Below are positions 1 to 7,593 of a stretch of 64,000 nt of DNA, piece by piece. The stretch is from Candidatus Levyibacteriota bacterium. Lineage in GTDB: Bacteria; Patescibacteria; Microgenomatia; Levybacterales; UBA12049. The translations under genes and the position numbers were made by a program. Positions within the stretch are counted from its first letter, which is position 1, and the number at the start of each line of letters is the position of its first letter. The notes under the pieces are model-generated. The model was not told the origin of the DNA and searched no databases. It saw only the letters and a list, made by a program, of their open reading frames with translations. The stretch spans positions 186,001-250,000 of the forward strand of contig JAJDCG010000001.1 in NCBI GenBank assembly GCA_029260965.1, read 5' to 3'.

Positions 1-669
1 ATATAGGAGTTGTTTTTTTTCAGGATTTGAGAGATCTATCGCATAGACTCTTGAACGGCCTCCTGATAGTATTTCTGATCCATCAGCAAATGACACCTCC
101 CAAGTTGCCATGTACTTTTTGTTGGGAGATAGAACGTAATCATCAATTCCAAACCCATTGTCTGCTTTTACTACAGTTTCTGTTTGTCTATTTGCTATTT
201 GATAGCTAACAATTTGAGTGCCATGGTCGCGTTCATTAGTCTGGTCTATATATAACAGTCTCTGAGGAGAAAGCACACTAACTTTTTTGATGTTTAAAGG
301 AAGCGTTGCCAGAGTTGTAGAATCGTTTGATTTCAGATTGACAGCCTTTATTTCTGAAGAAACCCCTGTCCACGCACCATAGATAAGTGTGTTTAGTCCA
401 CCAGCAGTAATTGCATCAGGCACTTGTTCTCCTGCGAAGGATCCACTAGGAGTGCCAGTGTTATTATTGAGTTGATCATTGTTTTCTGTTAGAGAGCTTG
501 CAGAATTGGATAAAAGTAGTGCAATTGCCGTCAAAACTACAACAACAATAATTCCGATTATTATAAATAATCGTTTTTTTGAAGAACTAGGGGAGGCTGT
601 TTGAGGCTGGTCAGGAACATCAGTTTGTATACTAGGTGTTGTATCTTGATTTTGTTGGGCAGAATCCAT
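1..669 (-). CDS. membrane-anchored protein, 3' part outside window
   Basis: An open frame starts at the ATG at 667-669 on the minus strand and runs off the left edge without a stop, so only the first 223 residues are visible. The order is a short Ser/Gln/Pro-rich cytoplasmic tail (about 1-32), one strong membrane helix rich in I and V (about 33-54), an Asn/Ser/Thr-rich linker, and an extracytoplasmic part with short beta-strand-like repeats (motifs such as LLYIDQ and YVLSPNKKYMATW). That pattern resembles TolB/WD40-like beta-propellers, but this is inference from strand periodicity only. It is divergent from tuf. I do not recognise a specific family. Confidence 0.75.
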   Translation of the reverse strand, partial: MDSAQQNQDTTPSIQTDVPDQPQTASPSSSKKRLFIIIGIIVVVVLTAIALLLSNSASSLTENNDQLNNNTGTPSGSFAGEQVPDAITAGGLNTLIYGAWTGVSSEIKAVNLKSNDSTTLATLPLNIKKVSVLSPQRLLYIDQTNERDHGTQIVSYQIANRQTETVVKADNGFGIDDYVLSPNKKYMATWEVSFADGSEILSGGRSRVYAIDLSNPEKKQLLY

Positions 670-754
670 CTCTACTTCATGATTATATATCGGGATACTT
701 TTGTCAAGGGGTGGGTTGGTAAATGTGTGGTTTAAGGTAGTTTTATTTTAACTC

Positions 755-783
755 TTGACGAGTAGAAAAAAATATTGTATGAT
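755..783 (+). promoter_or_regulatory. sigma-70-type promoter of tuf
   Basis: TTGACG at 755-760 and TATGAT at 778-783 are separated by exactly 17 nt, close to consensus. Transcription would start near 790, giving a leader of about 40 nt before the tuf ATG at 832. It lies in the 162-nt gap between the divergent minus-strand gene and tuf and is the best candidate for driving the whole ribosomal cluster. Confidence 0.75.
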
Positions 784-814
784 TCATATCACGCTCATCC
801 TAGGGATGGGATTT

Positions 815-831
815 ATTTTTAGTCTAAAAAT
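815..831 (+). promoter_or_regulatory. 17-nt palindrome touching the tuf start codon
   Basis: ATTTTTAG and CTAAAAAT form perfect 8-nt arms around a single T and end directly at the ATG of tuf. As RNA it cannot fold tightly because the loop is too small, so a DNA-binding site or a chance AT-rich palindrome are the alternatives. No second copy with the same arms was seen in front of another gene. Confidence 0.35.
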
Positions 832-2016
832 ATGGCTGACACAAAATTCGAAAGAAATAAACCACATGTAAATATCGGAACAATTGGTCATGTCGATCAT
901 GGCAAGACAACTCTATCTGCTGCCATTGCGACTGTTCTTTCTAAAAAGGGAGGATCAAAAGCAATGAAATATGAGGATATTGATAATGCTCCTGAAGAGA
1001 AAGCTCGTGGAGTTACTATTAATATTTCTCATCTAGAATATGAAACAGAAAAGAGGCATTATGCACATATTGATGCTCCAGGACATGCTGATTATATAAA
1101 AAATATGATTACAGGCGCAGCTCAGATGGATGGTGCGATACTCGTTGTGTCCGCTCCGGATGGTCCAATGCCTCAGACGCGTGAGCATATTCTTTTGGCA
1201 AAGCAGGTTGGTGTGCCTTCAATTGTTGTTTTTCTCAATAAATGCGACATGGTTCAGGATGCAGAGCTACTTGATCTTGTTGAGATGGAGGTTCGTGAGC
1301 TTCTTAACAAATATGAATACCCAGGTGATGAGACACCAATTATTCGTGGATCAGCGCTTAAAGCTCTTGAAGGAGATGCTGAGGCTGAAAAAGCAATTGA
1401 AGAATTGATGAAGACAGTTGATGACTACATCCCAACTCCTGACAGGCCACTAGATAAGCCATTTCTTATGCCTGTTGAGGATGTTTTCTCAATCAAAGGG
1501 CGTGGAACAGTTGTGACCGGCAGGATTGAGCGTGGAATTGTCAAGGTAAATGAGCCAGTATCAATTGTAGGTCTTGATAAGAACAAGGAATCAGTAGTAA
1601 CTGGTGTTGAGATGTTTAAGAAGCAGCTTGATGAAGGTCAAGCAGGGGATAATGTAGGTCTTCTTCTCCGAGGACTTGAGAAGACAGACGTTGAGCGTGG
1701 ACAGGTAATCGCAAAACCTGGATCAATTACTCCTCACACAGAATTTGAGGCTGAAGCATATATTCTTACCAAAGAAGAGGGTGGTCGTCATACACCATTC
1801 TTTACTGGATATCGTCCACAGTTTTACATCAGAACAACTGATGTTACAGGTACAGCTGAGCTTCCATCAGGAGTCGAGATGGTTATGCCTGGGGATAATA
1901 CAAAGATGACTGTCAAGCTGATTGTTCCGGTTGCTCTTGAAGAGGGACTGCGATTTGCTATCCGTGAAGGCGGAAAGACAGTCGGAGCAGGAGTAATATC
2001 AAAAATAATTAAGTAA
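832..2016 (+). CDS. tuf: translation elongation factor Tu
   Basis: GTPase that delivers aminoacyl-tRNA to the ribosomal A site. The 394-residue length is normal. The G1 box GHVDHGKT lies near residues 19-26, the G2 Thr in GVTINI, DAPGH (G3) near 81, NKCD (G4) near 136 and the G5 SAL near 174. Domains II and III are intact, with typical motifs such as GRGTVVTGR and GYRPQFY. It is first in the cluster, with rpsJ following after 53 nt. The usual upstream partners rpsL, rpsG and fusA are not in the window; upstream lies an unrelated divergent gene. Confidence 0.98.
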   Translation: MADTKFERNKPHVNIGTIGHVDHGKTTLSAAIATVLSKKGGSKAMKYEDIDNAPEEKARGVTINISHLEYETEKRHYAHIDAPGHADYIKNMITGAAQMDGAILVVSAPDGPMPQTREHILLAKQVGVPSIVVFLNKCDMVQDAELLDLVEMEVRELLNKYEYPGDETPIIRGSALKALEGDAEAEKAIEELMKTVDDYIPTPDRPLDKPFLMPVEDVFSIKGRGTVVTGRIERGIVKVNEPVSIVGLDKNKESVVTGVEMFKKQLDEGQAGDNVGLLLRGLEKTDVERGQVIAKPGSITPHTEFEAEAYILTKEEGGRHTPFFTGYRPQFYIRTTDVTGTAELPSGVEMVMPGDNTKMTVKLIVPVALEEGLRFAIREGGKTVGAGVISKIIK

Positions 2017-2069
2017 AAAAAGCCCCGATATTAGAGGGGATTGATCTTTGACAGTCTGTTGGTAAAATT

Positions 2070-2378
2070 ATGCCTAAAGGAAGAATAAGAGTCAGGTTAA
2101 AAAGCTATGACGCACGCGTTCTTGATGCGTGTTGTCAGCAGATTTTGGATTCGGTTATAAGAACTGGGGCTAAAGTTATTGGGCCAGTTCCTCTTCCTAC
2201 TGATAGATCTGTCTATGCAGTAAACAAATCACCTTTTATTGATAAAGACGCAAGAGATCATTTTGAAATCAGAGTCCACAAAAGACTTATTGATATCATG
2301 TCGCCAACGGACAAAACTATTGACAGTTTGACAAATTTAGCACTGCCCGCAGGAGTAGACGTAGAACTTAAAATGTAA
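2070..2378 (+). CDS. rpsJ: 30S ribosomal protein S10
   Basis: Small-subunit head protein of 102 residues, the normal length. The N-terminal IRVRLKSYD strand and the GPVPLPT and HFEIRVHKRL motifs are diagnostic. It starts at the first ATG after tuf; no strong Shine-Dalgarno sequence is visible. A weak CCCC/GGGG hairpin (2023-2039) lies between tuf and this gene but has no T-run, so readthrough from tuf is expected. Unlike the usual S10 operon, it is separated from rplC by a 175-nt structured spacer ending in an intrinsic terminator. Confidence 0.97.
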   Translation: MPKGRIRVRLKSYDARVLDACCQQILDSVIRTGAKVIGPVPLPTDRSVYAVNKSPFIDKDARDHFEIRVHKRLIDIMSPTDKTIDSLTNLALPAGVDVELKM

Positions 2379-2553
2379 CCCATTTTGGTTACAGATTGGT
2401 AATATTGATGCCCTACATAAAAATTAAACATTCTAAATAGTTGATTGATTAAAAATGCCTGAGCTAGGCCACCCCATTTAGAGGGGCTCAAATCACAAAG
2501 TTGTGAGTATAAAGATAGCTTAAAGGCTATCTTTTTTTTGTTTGAATAAGAAT
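2379..2553 (+). promoter_or_regulatory. structured leader between rpsJ and rplC
   Basis: This 175-nt spacer holds three consecutive RNA hairpins: a GAGC/GCTC stem enclosing CCCC/GGGG (2461-2489), a TCACA/TGTGA stem around 2492-2506, and a strong intrinsic terminator at 2511-2539. No ORF was supported in it. The layout suggests regulated readthrough into the rest of the ribosomal cluster, as in L4-controlled attenuation of the E. coli S10 operon, although there the site precedes rpsJ. Confidence 0.6.
2511..2539 (+). terminator. intrinsic terminator upstream of rplC
   Basis: A perfect 9-bp stem (AAAGATAGC pairing with GCTATCTTT) closes a 6-nt loop and runs into eight consecutive T residues. 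It ends only 14 nt before the rplC ATG, so it must be leaky or controlled for the downstream ribosomal genes to be expressed from the tuf promoter. Confidence 0.8.
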
Positions 2554-3384
2554 ATGATTAATACATTAATAGGTAGAAAAATAAATCAGGCACAGGATTT
2601 TCTGGAAAATGGAAGAAGAATTCCCGTTACAGAGATTTCTGTAGTAGATAATGTTGTTTTGCAGGTTAAGAGCCTTGAGAAGGATGGATATGTAGCAGCG
2701 CAGCTTGGGTTTGATGCTAAAAAGAATCCACCAAAAGCTCTTCTTGGTCATGCAAAGAAGCAAGGAGTAGATAGGGCGCCTTCAAAAATTCATGAAATAA
2801 GACTCGATGGGGTAGGTGGAGATGACTTACCCAAATCAGGAGAGGTCCTGACAGTTGATTCGATTTTTAAATCTGGAGACATTGTGCAGATAAGTGGGAC
2901 ATCAAAAGGTAAGGGGTTTGCAGGAGTTGTAAGGCGCTACAATTTTCGTGGAGGGCCTAAGACTCACGGTCAGTCTGATAGACACCGTGCTCCTGGATCA
3001 ATTGGTCAATCTACGACCCCTGGGAGGGTTTATAAAGGTAAGAGAATGGCGGGACGTATGGGTACTGATAAGGTCACCATTAAAAATCTGGTAGTCGTAG
3101 ATGTTGATATAGAAAATAAGAAGCTTTTCGTTACTGGTCTAGTGCCTGGCAACAAGAATGGAGTTGTAGTTATTGAGAAGATAGGAGAAAAAAAGAAATA
3201 TGTTCCGCTTGTTTCAGCTAAAGAAGCAGAGAGTGAGAAACCAGTTGAAGAGTTAGAGGCCGAGGAGAAAGTGGCAGAAAAAATTGAAGTTGAAAAAGCT
3301 GAGGAATCGGTAGAAGAAAAAAAGACGGAAGAAGTAGTAAAAGAAAATGAAGAAAAGACTGAAGAAAAGGAGGAAGTAAAATAA
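2554..3384 (+). CDS. rplC: 50S ribosomal protein L3, with acidic/lysine-rich tail
   Basis: Early-assembly protein of the large subunit. I take the ATG at 2554 (MINTLIGRKINQ, aligning with the family start) rather than a TTG 12 nt upstream, giving 276 residues. The core includes the conserved loop THGQSDRHRAPGSIGQ and TPGRVYKGKRMAG, with the Gln often methylated in other bacteria. Residues about 217-276 form a Glu/Lys-rich extension absent from ordinary L3 (about 205-210 residues). rplD follows after 1 nt. The tail is probably disordered; its role is unknown. Confidence 0.96.
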   Translation: MINTLIGRKINQAQDFLENGRRIPVTEISVVDNVVLQVKSLEKDGYVAAQLGFDAKKNPPKALLGHAKKQGVDRAPSKIHEIRLDGVGGDDLPKSGEVLTVDSIFKSGDIVQISGTSKGKGFAGVVRRYNFRGGPKTHGQSDRHRAPGSIGQSTTPGRVYKGKRMAGRMGTDKVTIKNLVVVDVDIENKKLFVTGLVPGNKNGVVVIEKIGEKKKYVPLVSAKEAESEKPVEELEAEEKVAEKIEVEKAEESVEEKKTEEVVKENEEKTEEKEEVK

Positions 3385-3385
3385 T

Positions 3386-4087
3386 ATGGTTGACGTAAAG
3401 AAGAAAACAACAGGTGGCAAGTCTGTTGTTAAGACATCGAGCTTATCAGCTAGTGTGTTTGATCTAAATGGTAAATCTACTGGTAAGATGACACTCTCAA
3501 AAGAGATATTTGGTGGGGTTGTTAATAAGAAGCTTTTAGCGCAAGCTGTACGTATTTATCTTGCCAACAAGAGGCAGGGAAATGCTTCAACAAAGACTAG
3601 GTCTGAGGTAGATGGCTCATCAAGGAAAATCTATAAACAAAAAGGTACTGGACGCGCAAGGCATGGTACGCTCAGGGCTCCAATTTTTGTAAAAGGAGGA
3701 GTGGCTCATGGTCCTAAGCCTCGGGATTTTAGCCTTGATTTTCCGAAAAAGATGAGAAAAAAAGCCTTATTCTCAGCTCTTTCAGCAAAGTTTAGCGATG
3801 AAGAGATAGTATTTGTTTCGGGTTTTGAAAAGATAAGTCCAAAGACAAAGCAATTTTCTGAGCTTTTGAAAAAACTGTCGCTAGATGATAAAAAGAAAAA
3901 TTTTTTGATTGTGCGTCCAGATGGTTTTGAGAATGCTAGGCGGGCAATAGGAAATATTGAGGGAGTTAGTGAGATTTCAGCAGTCAGATTAAACGCTCTT
4001 GATGTTTTGAGGGCAAGAAAGATTATTTTTGCAAAGGAATCTATTTCCGATTTGGAGAGGACTTTTTTGAAAAAGGAAGAAAAATGA
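3386..4087 (+). CDS. rplD: 50S ribosomal protein L4
   Basis: Large-subunit exit-tunnel protein. At 233 residues it is longer than usual by about 25, mostly in a Lys/Thr-rich N-terminal extension. The tunnel loop is recognisable: TKTRSEVDGSSRKIYKQKG followed by GTGRARHG and PIFVKGG, GVAHGPKPRDFS. The stop overlaps the rplW start by 4 nt (ATGA), implying translational coupling. In E. coli L4 represses its own operon by attenuation; whether this protein acts on the structured rpsJ-rplC leader upstream is untested. Confidence 0.95.
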   Translation: MVDVKKKTTGGKSVVKTSSLSASVFDLNGKSTGKMTLSKEIFGGVVNKKLLAQAVRIYLANKRQGNASTKTRSEVDGSSRKIYKQKGTGRARHGTLRAPIFVKGGVAHGPKPRDFSLDFPKKMRKKALFSALSAKFSDEEIVFVSGFEKISPKTKQFSELLKKLSLDDKKKNFLIVRPDGFENARRAIGNIEGVSEISAVRLNALDVLRARKIIFAKESISDLERTFLKKEEK

Positions 4088-4383
4088 AAAAAATTATAGT
4101 AAAACCAATTGTTACAGAGAAATCAATGCAAGATTCAGGTAGGAAATTTACGTTTTTGGTTGATAGATTTGCAACAAAACTAGATATCAAAAATGCAATT
4201 AAAGGGCAGTTTGGGATAATTCCACAATCTATTAAAACAATCGTTGTCAAGGGTAAGAGGACAAGAAGGGGTGTCAGAAGGATTGAGTCAATTGTGGTTG
4301 AATCAAAGAAGGCAACAATTTTTTTGAAAAAAGGAGATAAGTTGTCAATTTTTGAATCAGATTCAGATAAAAAGAAGAAATAA
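4084..4383 (+). CDS. rplW: 50S ribosomal protein L23
   Basis: Large-subunit protein at the tunnel exit, a docking site for trigger factor and SRP. It has 99 residues, the normal length. The N-terminal IIVKPIVTEKSM motif and FLVDRFATKLDIKNAI are characteristic, as is the KRTRRGVRR loop. The start codon overlaps the rplD stop (ATGA) and the rplB start follows 3 nt after the stop. The C-terminal lysine cluster is typical. Confidence 0.95.
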   Translation: MKKIIVKPIVTEKSMQDSGRKFTFLVDRFATKLDIKNAIKGQFGIIPQSIKTIVVKGKRTRRGVRRIESIVVESKKATIFLKKGDKLSIFESDSDKKKK

Positions 4384-4386
4384 AAT

Positions 4387-5139
4387 ATGAGAAAATTAAA
4401 AACAATAAAGAAAAAACATTCGGGTAGAAGTGCATCAGGTCAAGTTGTTGTGCGTCATCAGGGTGGTCAGCATAAAAGATTTTTGAGAAATGTTGATTTT
4501 AAGAGAAATAAGTTTGATATAGAGGGCAAAATTATAGCTGTAGAGTATGATCCAAATAGAACTGCTGATGTAGCGCTTGTTCATTATGGTGATGGTGAAA
4601 AACGATACATACTCTCTCCCGTTGGACTAAAGGCTGGAGATGTGGTAATATCCGGCAAGTCAGTTGATATTAAGAACGGAAATTCACTTCCTCTTTCAAA
4701 AATTCCTGTTGGGACAGTAATTCACAATATTGAATTAACGTCTGGAAAAGGAGGGCAGATGGCAAGAAGTGCTGGGACAGGTGCTATATTAACAGCTCGT
4801 GAGGGTAAGTTCGCTCATCTCAAGCTCCCATCGGGTGAAGCAAGAAAAGTAAGACTTGAGGGTTATGCTACAATCGGACAGCTTGGAAATGTTGAATGGA
4901 AGAATGAAGTAATCGGTAAAGCAGGGCGTGCAAGGCGCATGGGTAGGAGACCTACTGTCCGTGGTGTTGCTCAAAATCCAAGATCTCATCCTCATGGAGG
5001 AGGAGAGGGCAGGTCGGGAATAGGTATGCCAGCACCTAAGACTTATGCAGGTCGAGTGGCAGTTGGGAATACAAGAAAGAAGAAAAAATACTCCGATCAA
5101 TATATTTTGCAGAGAAGAAAAAATAAGAGAGGTCAATAA
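4387..5139 (+). CDS. rplB: 50S ribosomal protein L2, shortened N-terminus
   Basis: Peptidyl-transferase-region protein. It has 250 residues against about 275 in most bacteria: the frame starts at MRKLKTIKKKHSGRSASG, roughly matching residue 28 of E. coli L2, and no in-frame start could add the missing segment because rplW ends 3 nt before. The catalytic-region motifs are intact: DFKRNKF, EYDPNRTADVALVHYGDGEKRYI, and GVAQNPRSHPHGGGEGR containing the conserved His. rpsS starts 2 nt downstream. Confidence 0.96.
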   Translation: MRKLKTIKKKHSGRSASGQVVVRHQGGQHKRFLRNVDFKRNKFDIEGKIIAVEYDPNRTADVALVHYGDGEKRYILSPVGLKAGDVVISGKSVDIKNGNSLPLSKIPVGTVIHNIELTSGKGGQMARSAGTGAILTAREGKFAHLKLPSGEARKVRLEGYATIGQLGNVEWKNEVIGKAGRARRMGRRPTVRGVAQNPRSHPHGGGEGRSGIGMPAPKTYAGRVAVGNTRKKKKYSDQYILQRRKNKRGQ

Positions 5140-5141
5140 TT

Positions 5142-5426
5142 ATGGGAAGAAGTGTAAAAAAAGGACCATACATAGATGAAAAGCTTTTGAAGAAGGTTCA
5201 AATGCTTAAGCAAACAGGCTCATCTGAATCTATAAAAACCTGGTCGAGAGCTTGTCAGATACCACCAGAATTTGTGGGCGTAACATTTATGGTTCACAAT
5301 GGGAAACATTTTATAAAAGTATTTGTTTCTGAAAATATGGTTGGATCTCGTCTTGGGGAGTTTGCACCAACAAGGCTGTTTAGAGGTCATGGAAGAGTTG
5401 TTGCAAGAGAGATCAGTAAAACTTAG
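5142..5426 (+). CDS. rpsS: 30S ribosomal protein S19
   Basis: Small-subunit head protein contacting S13 and tRNA. It has 94 residues and starts MGRSVKKGPYID, exactly the family start. The motifs IKTWSRACQIPPEFVG, VHNGKHFIKVFVSENMVG and GEFAPTR are intact. It ends with TAG. Unlike its neighbours it is followed by a 79-nt gap before rplV, and this gap is filled by a palindromic repeat-like element. Confidence 0.97.
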   Translation: MGRSVKKGPYIDEKLLKKVQMLKQTGSSESIKTWSRACQIPPEFVGVTFMVHNGKHFIKVFVSENMVGSRLGEFAPTRLFRGHGRVVAREISKT

Positions 5427-5434
5427 TGTTTTAA

Positions 5435-5496
5435 ATGTCTTTCTGAGGCATAGTCTAAGGATCTATTTAGGTTCTTTACTACGCTCAGAATGACAT
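5435..5496. repeat. REP/MITE-like palindromic element
   Basis: This 62-nt sequence starts ATGTCTTTCTGAG and ends CTCAGAATGACAT, so the terminal 13-nt arms match at 12 positions as inverted repeats. The inner part keeps imperfect symmetry (AAGGATC against GGTTCTT). The end read on the minus strand (GTCATTCTGAGCG followed by AAAGAACC) resembles a short palindromic intergenic repeat seen in many unrelated bacterial genomes. Only one copy was found in this window. It sits between rpsS and rplV without breaking either gene. Confidence 0.65.
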
Positions 5497-5505
5497 AATT
5501 AAATT

Positions 5506-5937
5506 ATGGAAGTAAAAGCAATTGCAAAAAATGTCAGAATTAGTCCAAGAAAGCTTCGGCTCATCGCGGATACGGTACGAGGATTGTCTGTGAGTCAGGC
5601 CCTTGAAGTGCTTGAAATAACTCAAAAAAGGGCAGCATCACCGATATACAAAGTGATTAAGAGTGCTATTTCAAATGCAAAAGTAAACAACAATTTAGAA
5701 GAGGAGAATTTATTACTTTCAAGGGTTATGGTGCAGGAGGGTCAAGCACTGAAGAGATTTCACCCAGCATCTAGAGGTAGGGTTCATCCATACAAAAAGA
5801 AAGCAAGTCATATAGTTATAACCTTAAAAGAGAAAGATAAAACCGAAAACAAAGTAGTAGAAGAAGTAAAAGAAAAAGTTGAAGAGAAAAAAGTTGAACA
5901 ATCAGCAAAGAGAGGGGGGAAGGCAAGCAGCGAATAG
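5506..5937 (+). CDS. rplV: 50S ribosomal protein L22, with charged C-terminal tail
   Basis: Large-subunit tunnel protein. The first 110 residues are a normal L22: MEVKAIAKNVRISPRKLRLIAD, AISNAKVNN, and the tunnel hairpin RFHPASRGRVHPYKKKASHI. A Lys/Glu/Val-rich extension follows from about residue 111 to 143. It starts at the first ATG after the palindromic element, with no clear Shine-Dalgarno sequence. A 54-nt gap separates it from rpsC. Confidence 0.96.
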   Translation: MEVKAIAKNVRISPRKLRLIADTVRGLSVSQALEVLEITQKRAASPIYKVIKSAISNAKVNNNLEEENLLLSRVMVQEGQALKRFHPASRGRVHPYKKKASHIVITLKEKDKTENKVVEEVKEKVEEKKVEQSAKRGGKASSE

Positions 5938-5991
5938 TATTTAGTTTGTAAAAAAAATACTAGCAATTCGCAAGGTGTCATTATTTAATTT

Positions 5992-6639
5992 ATGGGACAA
6001 AAAGTAAATCCACATTTAATAAGGCTTAGAAATGTTTTTGACTGGAACAGCCGATGGTTTGATGAAAAAAAATATAAGGATACACTTATTGAGGATTTTT
6101 CACTCAGAAAGATGTTGATGGATAGGCTTAAATCAGCAGGTATCGCCAGGGTTGAGATAGAACGTTCAATCAATAGTTTGAAAATTATTATCTTTGTATC
6201 TCGTCCGGGTATTGTGATAGGACGTGGCGGATCGGGTCTTGAAGACTTAAAAAAGATTATTAATAAATTTTTTGTACGTACCAGAAAAGATGCAGCAGTA
6301 CCAAAAATGGATATTCGAGTTGAGCCGATTAAAGAACCTAATCTAGATTCATACCTGGTTGCAACGAGCATTGCGGATCAGTTGGCAAGACGTCTTCCAT
6401 ATAAGAGGGTGTTGAATGCAACTGCTGAGCGGGTAATGGCATCTGGTGCTAAAGGTGTTAAAATTTTACTCGCCGGAAGGATAGCAGGTTCTGAGATAGC
6501 AAGGAGAGAAAAGATTCATGTAGGTACGGTTCCATTGTCAACAATTAGAGAAAATATTCACTATACTAGTTATCCTGCTTTAACAAAAAAGGGATATATA
6601 GGAGTAAAAGTTTGGATAAATCAACCTGAGGAGAAATAA
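5992..6639 (+). CDS. rpsC: 30S ribosomal protein S3
   Basis: Small-subunit head protein with an RNA-binding KH domain at the mRNA entry. It has 215 residues, normal length. It begins MGQKVNPHLIRLR; the KH GXXG loop is in SRPGIVIGRGGSGLEDLKK near residues 68-86, and the C-terminal domain has KGVKILLAGRIAGSEIARRE. It is followed by rplP after 2 nt. Nothing unusual is visible in the sequence. Confidence 0.97.
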   Translation: MGQKVNPHLIRLRNVFDWNSRWFDEKKYKDTLIEDFSLRKMLMDRLKSAGIARVEIERSINSLKIIIFVSRPGIVIGRGGSGLEDLKKIINKFFVRTRKDAAVPKMDIRVEPIKEPNLDSYLVATSIADQLARRLPYKRVLNATAERVMASGAKGVKILLAGRIAGSEIARREKIHVGTVPLSTIRENIHYTSYPALTKKGYIGVKVWINQPEEK

Positions 6640-6641
6640 TT

Positions 6642-7052
6642 ATGTTATCACCAAGAAAACAGAAATACAGAAAGCAAATGAGGGGTGTTATGAAGGGTAA
6701 CGCTACAAGAGGAGTTAAGATTTCTTTTGGAGATTTTGGCCTTCAGTCAATGGGAACCGGCTGGGTGACATCAAGGCAAATAGAATCAGGCAGGCGCTCT
6801 ATTACTCACTATACCCAAAGAGGGGGAAGGATTTGGATCAGAATTTTTCCTGATAAACCAATCAGCAAGAAGCCAGCAGAGGTTAGGATGGGTGGCGGAA
6901 AGGGAGATACGCATGAGTTTGTGGTTGCGATAAAACCTGGAAAGGTACTCTACGAGATTTCAGGAGTTACTGAAGAGGTTGCAAAAGAGGCACTAAGACT
7001 TGCATCACATAAGATGCCTGTTAAAACAAGATTTATATCAAAAGCACACTAA
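6642..7052 (+). CDS. rplP: 50S ribosomal protein L16
   Basis: Large-subunit protein near the A site and the L7/L12 stalk base. It has 136 residues, normal length. The start MLSPRKQKYRKQMRG, the SFGDFGLQS segment, the basic RIFPDKPISKKPAEVRMG loop (holding an Arg that is hydroxylated in some bacteria) and GKGDTHEFVVAIKPG are characteristic. It is tightly packed between rpsC and rpmC with 2-nt gaps on both sides. Confidence 0.97.
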   Translation: MLSPRKQKYRKQMRGVMKGNATRGVKISFGDFGLQSMGTGWVTSRQIESGRRSITHYTQRGGRIWIRIFPDKPISKKPAEVRMGGGKGDTHEFVVAIKPGKVLYEISGVTEEVAKEALRLASHKMPVKTRFISKAH

Positions 7053-7054
7053 AT

Positions 7055-7330
7055 ATGAAAATAAATATTAAAAAAGAATTACATGAAGAGAATGTCTTAG
7101 AACTTGAAAAGCAGCTTGTTGAGATTGAAAAAGAGTTGTCACAAATGAAACTTGATCATCAGATGGGTAGGGTTAAAAATACAAGTGGGCTAACCCTGAA
7201 AAGACAAGAGGTGGCAATTGTAAAAACAATCATAAATGAGAAGAAACTTCTTGGAGAGTTAGAAGATGTGGAAAAAATGGCAAAAGTTGAAGAGGTAAAA
7301 AAAAACAAGAGCAAAGGAGGTAGTAAATGA
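7055..7330 (+). CDS. rpmC: 50S ribosomal protein L29
   Basis: Two-helix protein at the tunnel exit. At 91 residues it is longer than the usual 60-70. The central part (LEKQLVEIEKELSQMKLDHQMGRVKNTSGLTLKRQEVAIVKTII) matches the family coiled-coil hairpin. The extra residues are a charged N-terminal start and a Lys/Glu-rich tail (about 72-91). The 3' end carries GGAGG and overlaps the rpsQ start by 4 nt, so translation of rpsQ is probably coupled. Confidence 0.92.
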   Translation: MKINIKKELHEENVLELEKQLVEIEKELSQMKLDHQMGRVKNTSGLTLKRQEVAIVKTIINEKKLLGELEDVEKMAKVEEVKKNKSKGGSK

Positions 7331-7593
7331 AAAAAATATTAATTGGAAAAATAGTTTCAATAAAAATGCAAAACACGGTAGTGGTTGAGGTCGTGCGTCG
7401 CACGCCACACAAGCTTTATGGTAAGCTTCTTAAGAAAAGTAAAAAACATAAGGTTGAGACAAATGGTGCAGAAGTAGCTGTAGGACAAGAGGTGAGAATA
7501 GTTGAGACAAAACCTATTTCAAAAACCAAAAGATTTGAATTGTACAATAAACCCGTTAAGCAAGTCCGGGACAAGGAGGTTAAAAAATCATGA
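7327..7593 (+). CDS. rpsQ: 30S ribosomal protein S17
   Basis: Primary 16S rRNA-binding OB-fold protein. It has 88 residues, normal length. Motifs: LIGKIVSIKMQNTVVVEV, HKLYGKLLKKSKKHKVET (with YGK conserved) and VRIVETKPISKTKRFEL. The start is fixed by GGAGG just upstream and by the 4-nt overlap with rpmC. Its own end contains AAGGAGG positioned to drive rplN, whose ATG overlaps its stop. Confidence 0.96.
   Translation: MKKILIGKIVSIKMQNTVVVEVVRRTPHKLYGKLLKKSKKHKVETNGAEVAVGQEVRIVETKPISKTKRFELYNKPVKQVRDKEVKKS

Noticed and set aside
1130..1408. 92-codon open frame within tuf
   Set aside because: It is a +1 shadow of EF-Tu, with no ribosome-binding site or recognisable protein.
2023..2039. Terminator between tuf and rpsJ
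   Set aside because: The CCCC/GGGG stem has only four pairs and no T-run follows.
2048..2068. Promoter before rpsJ (TTGACA and TAAAAT)
   Set aside because: The spacing is only 9 nt, far below the usable range.
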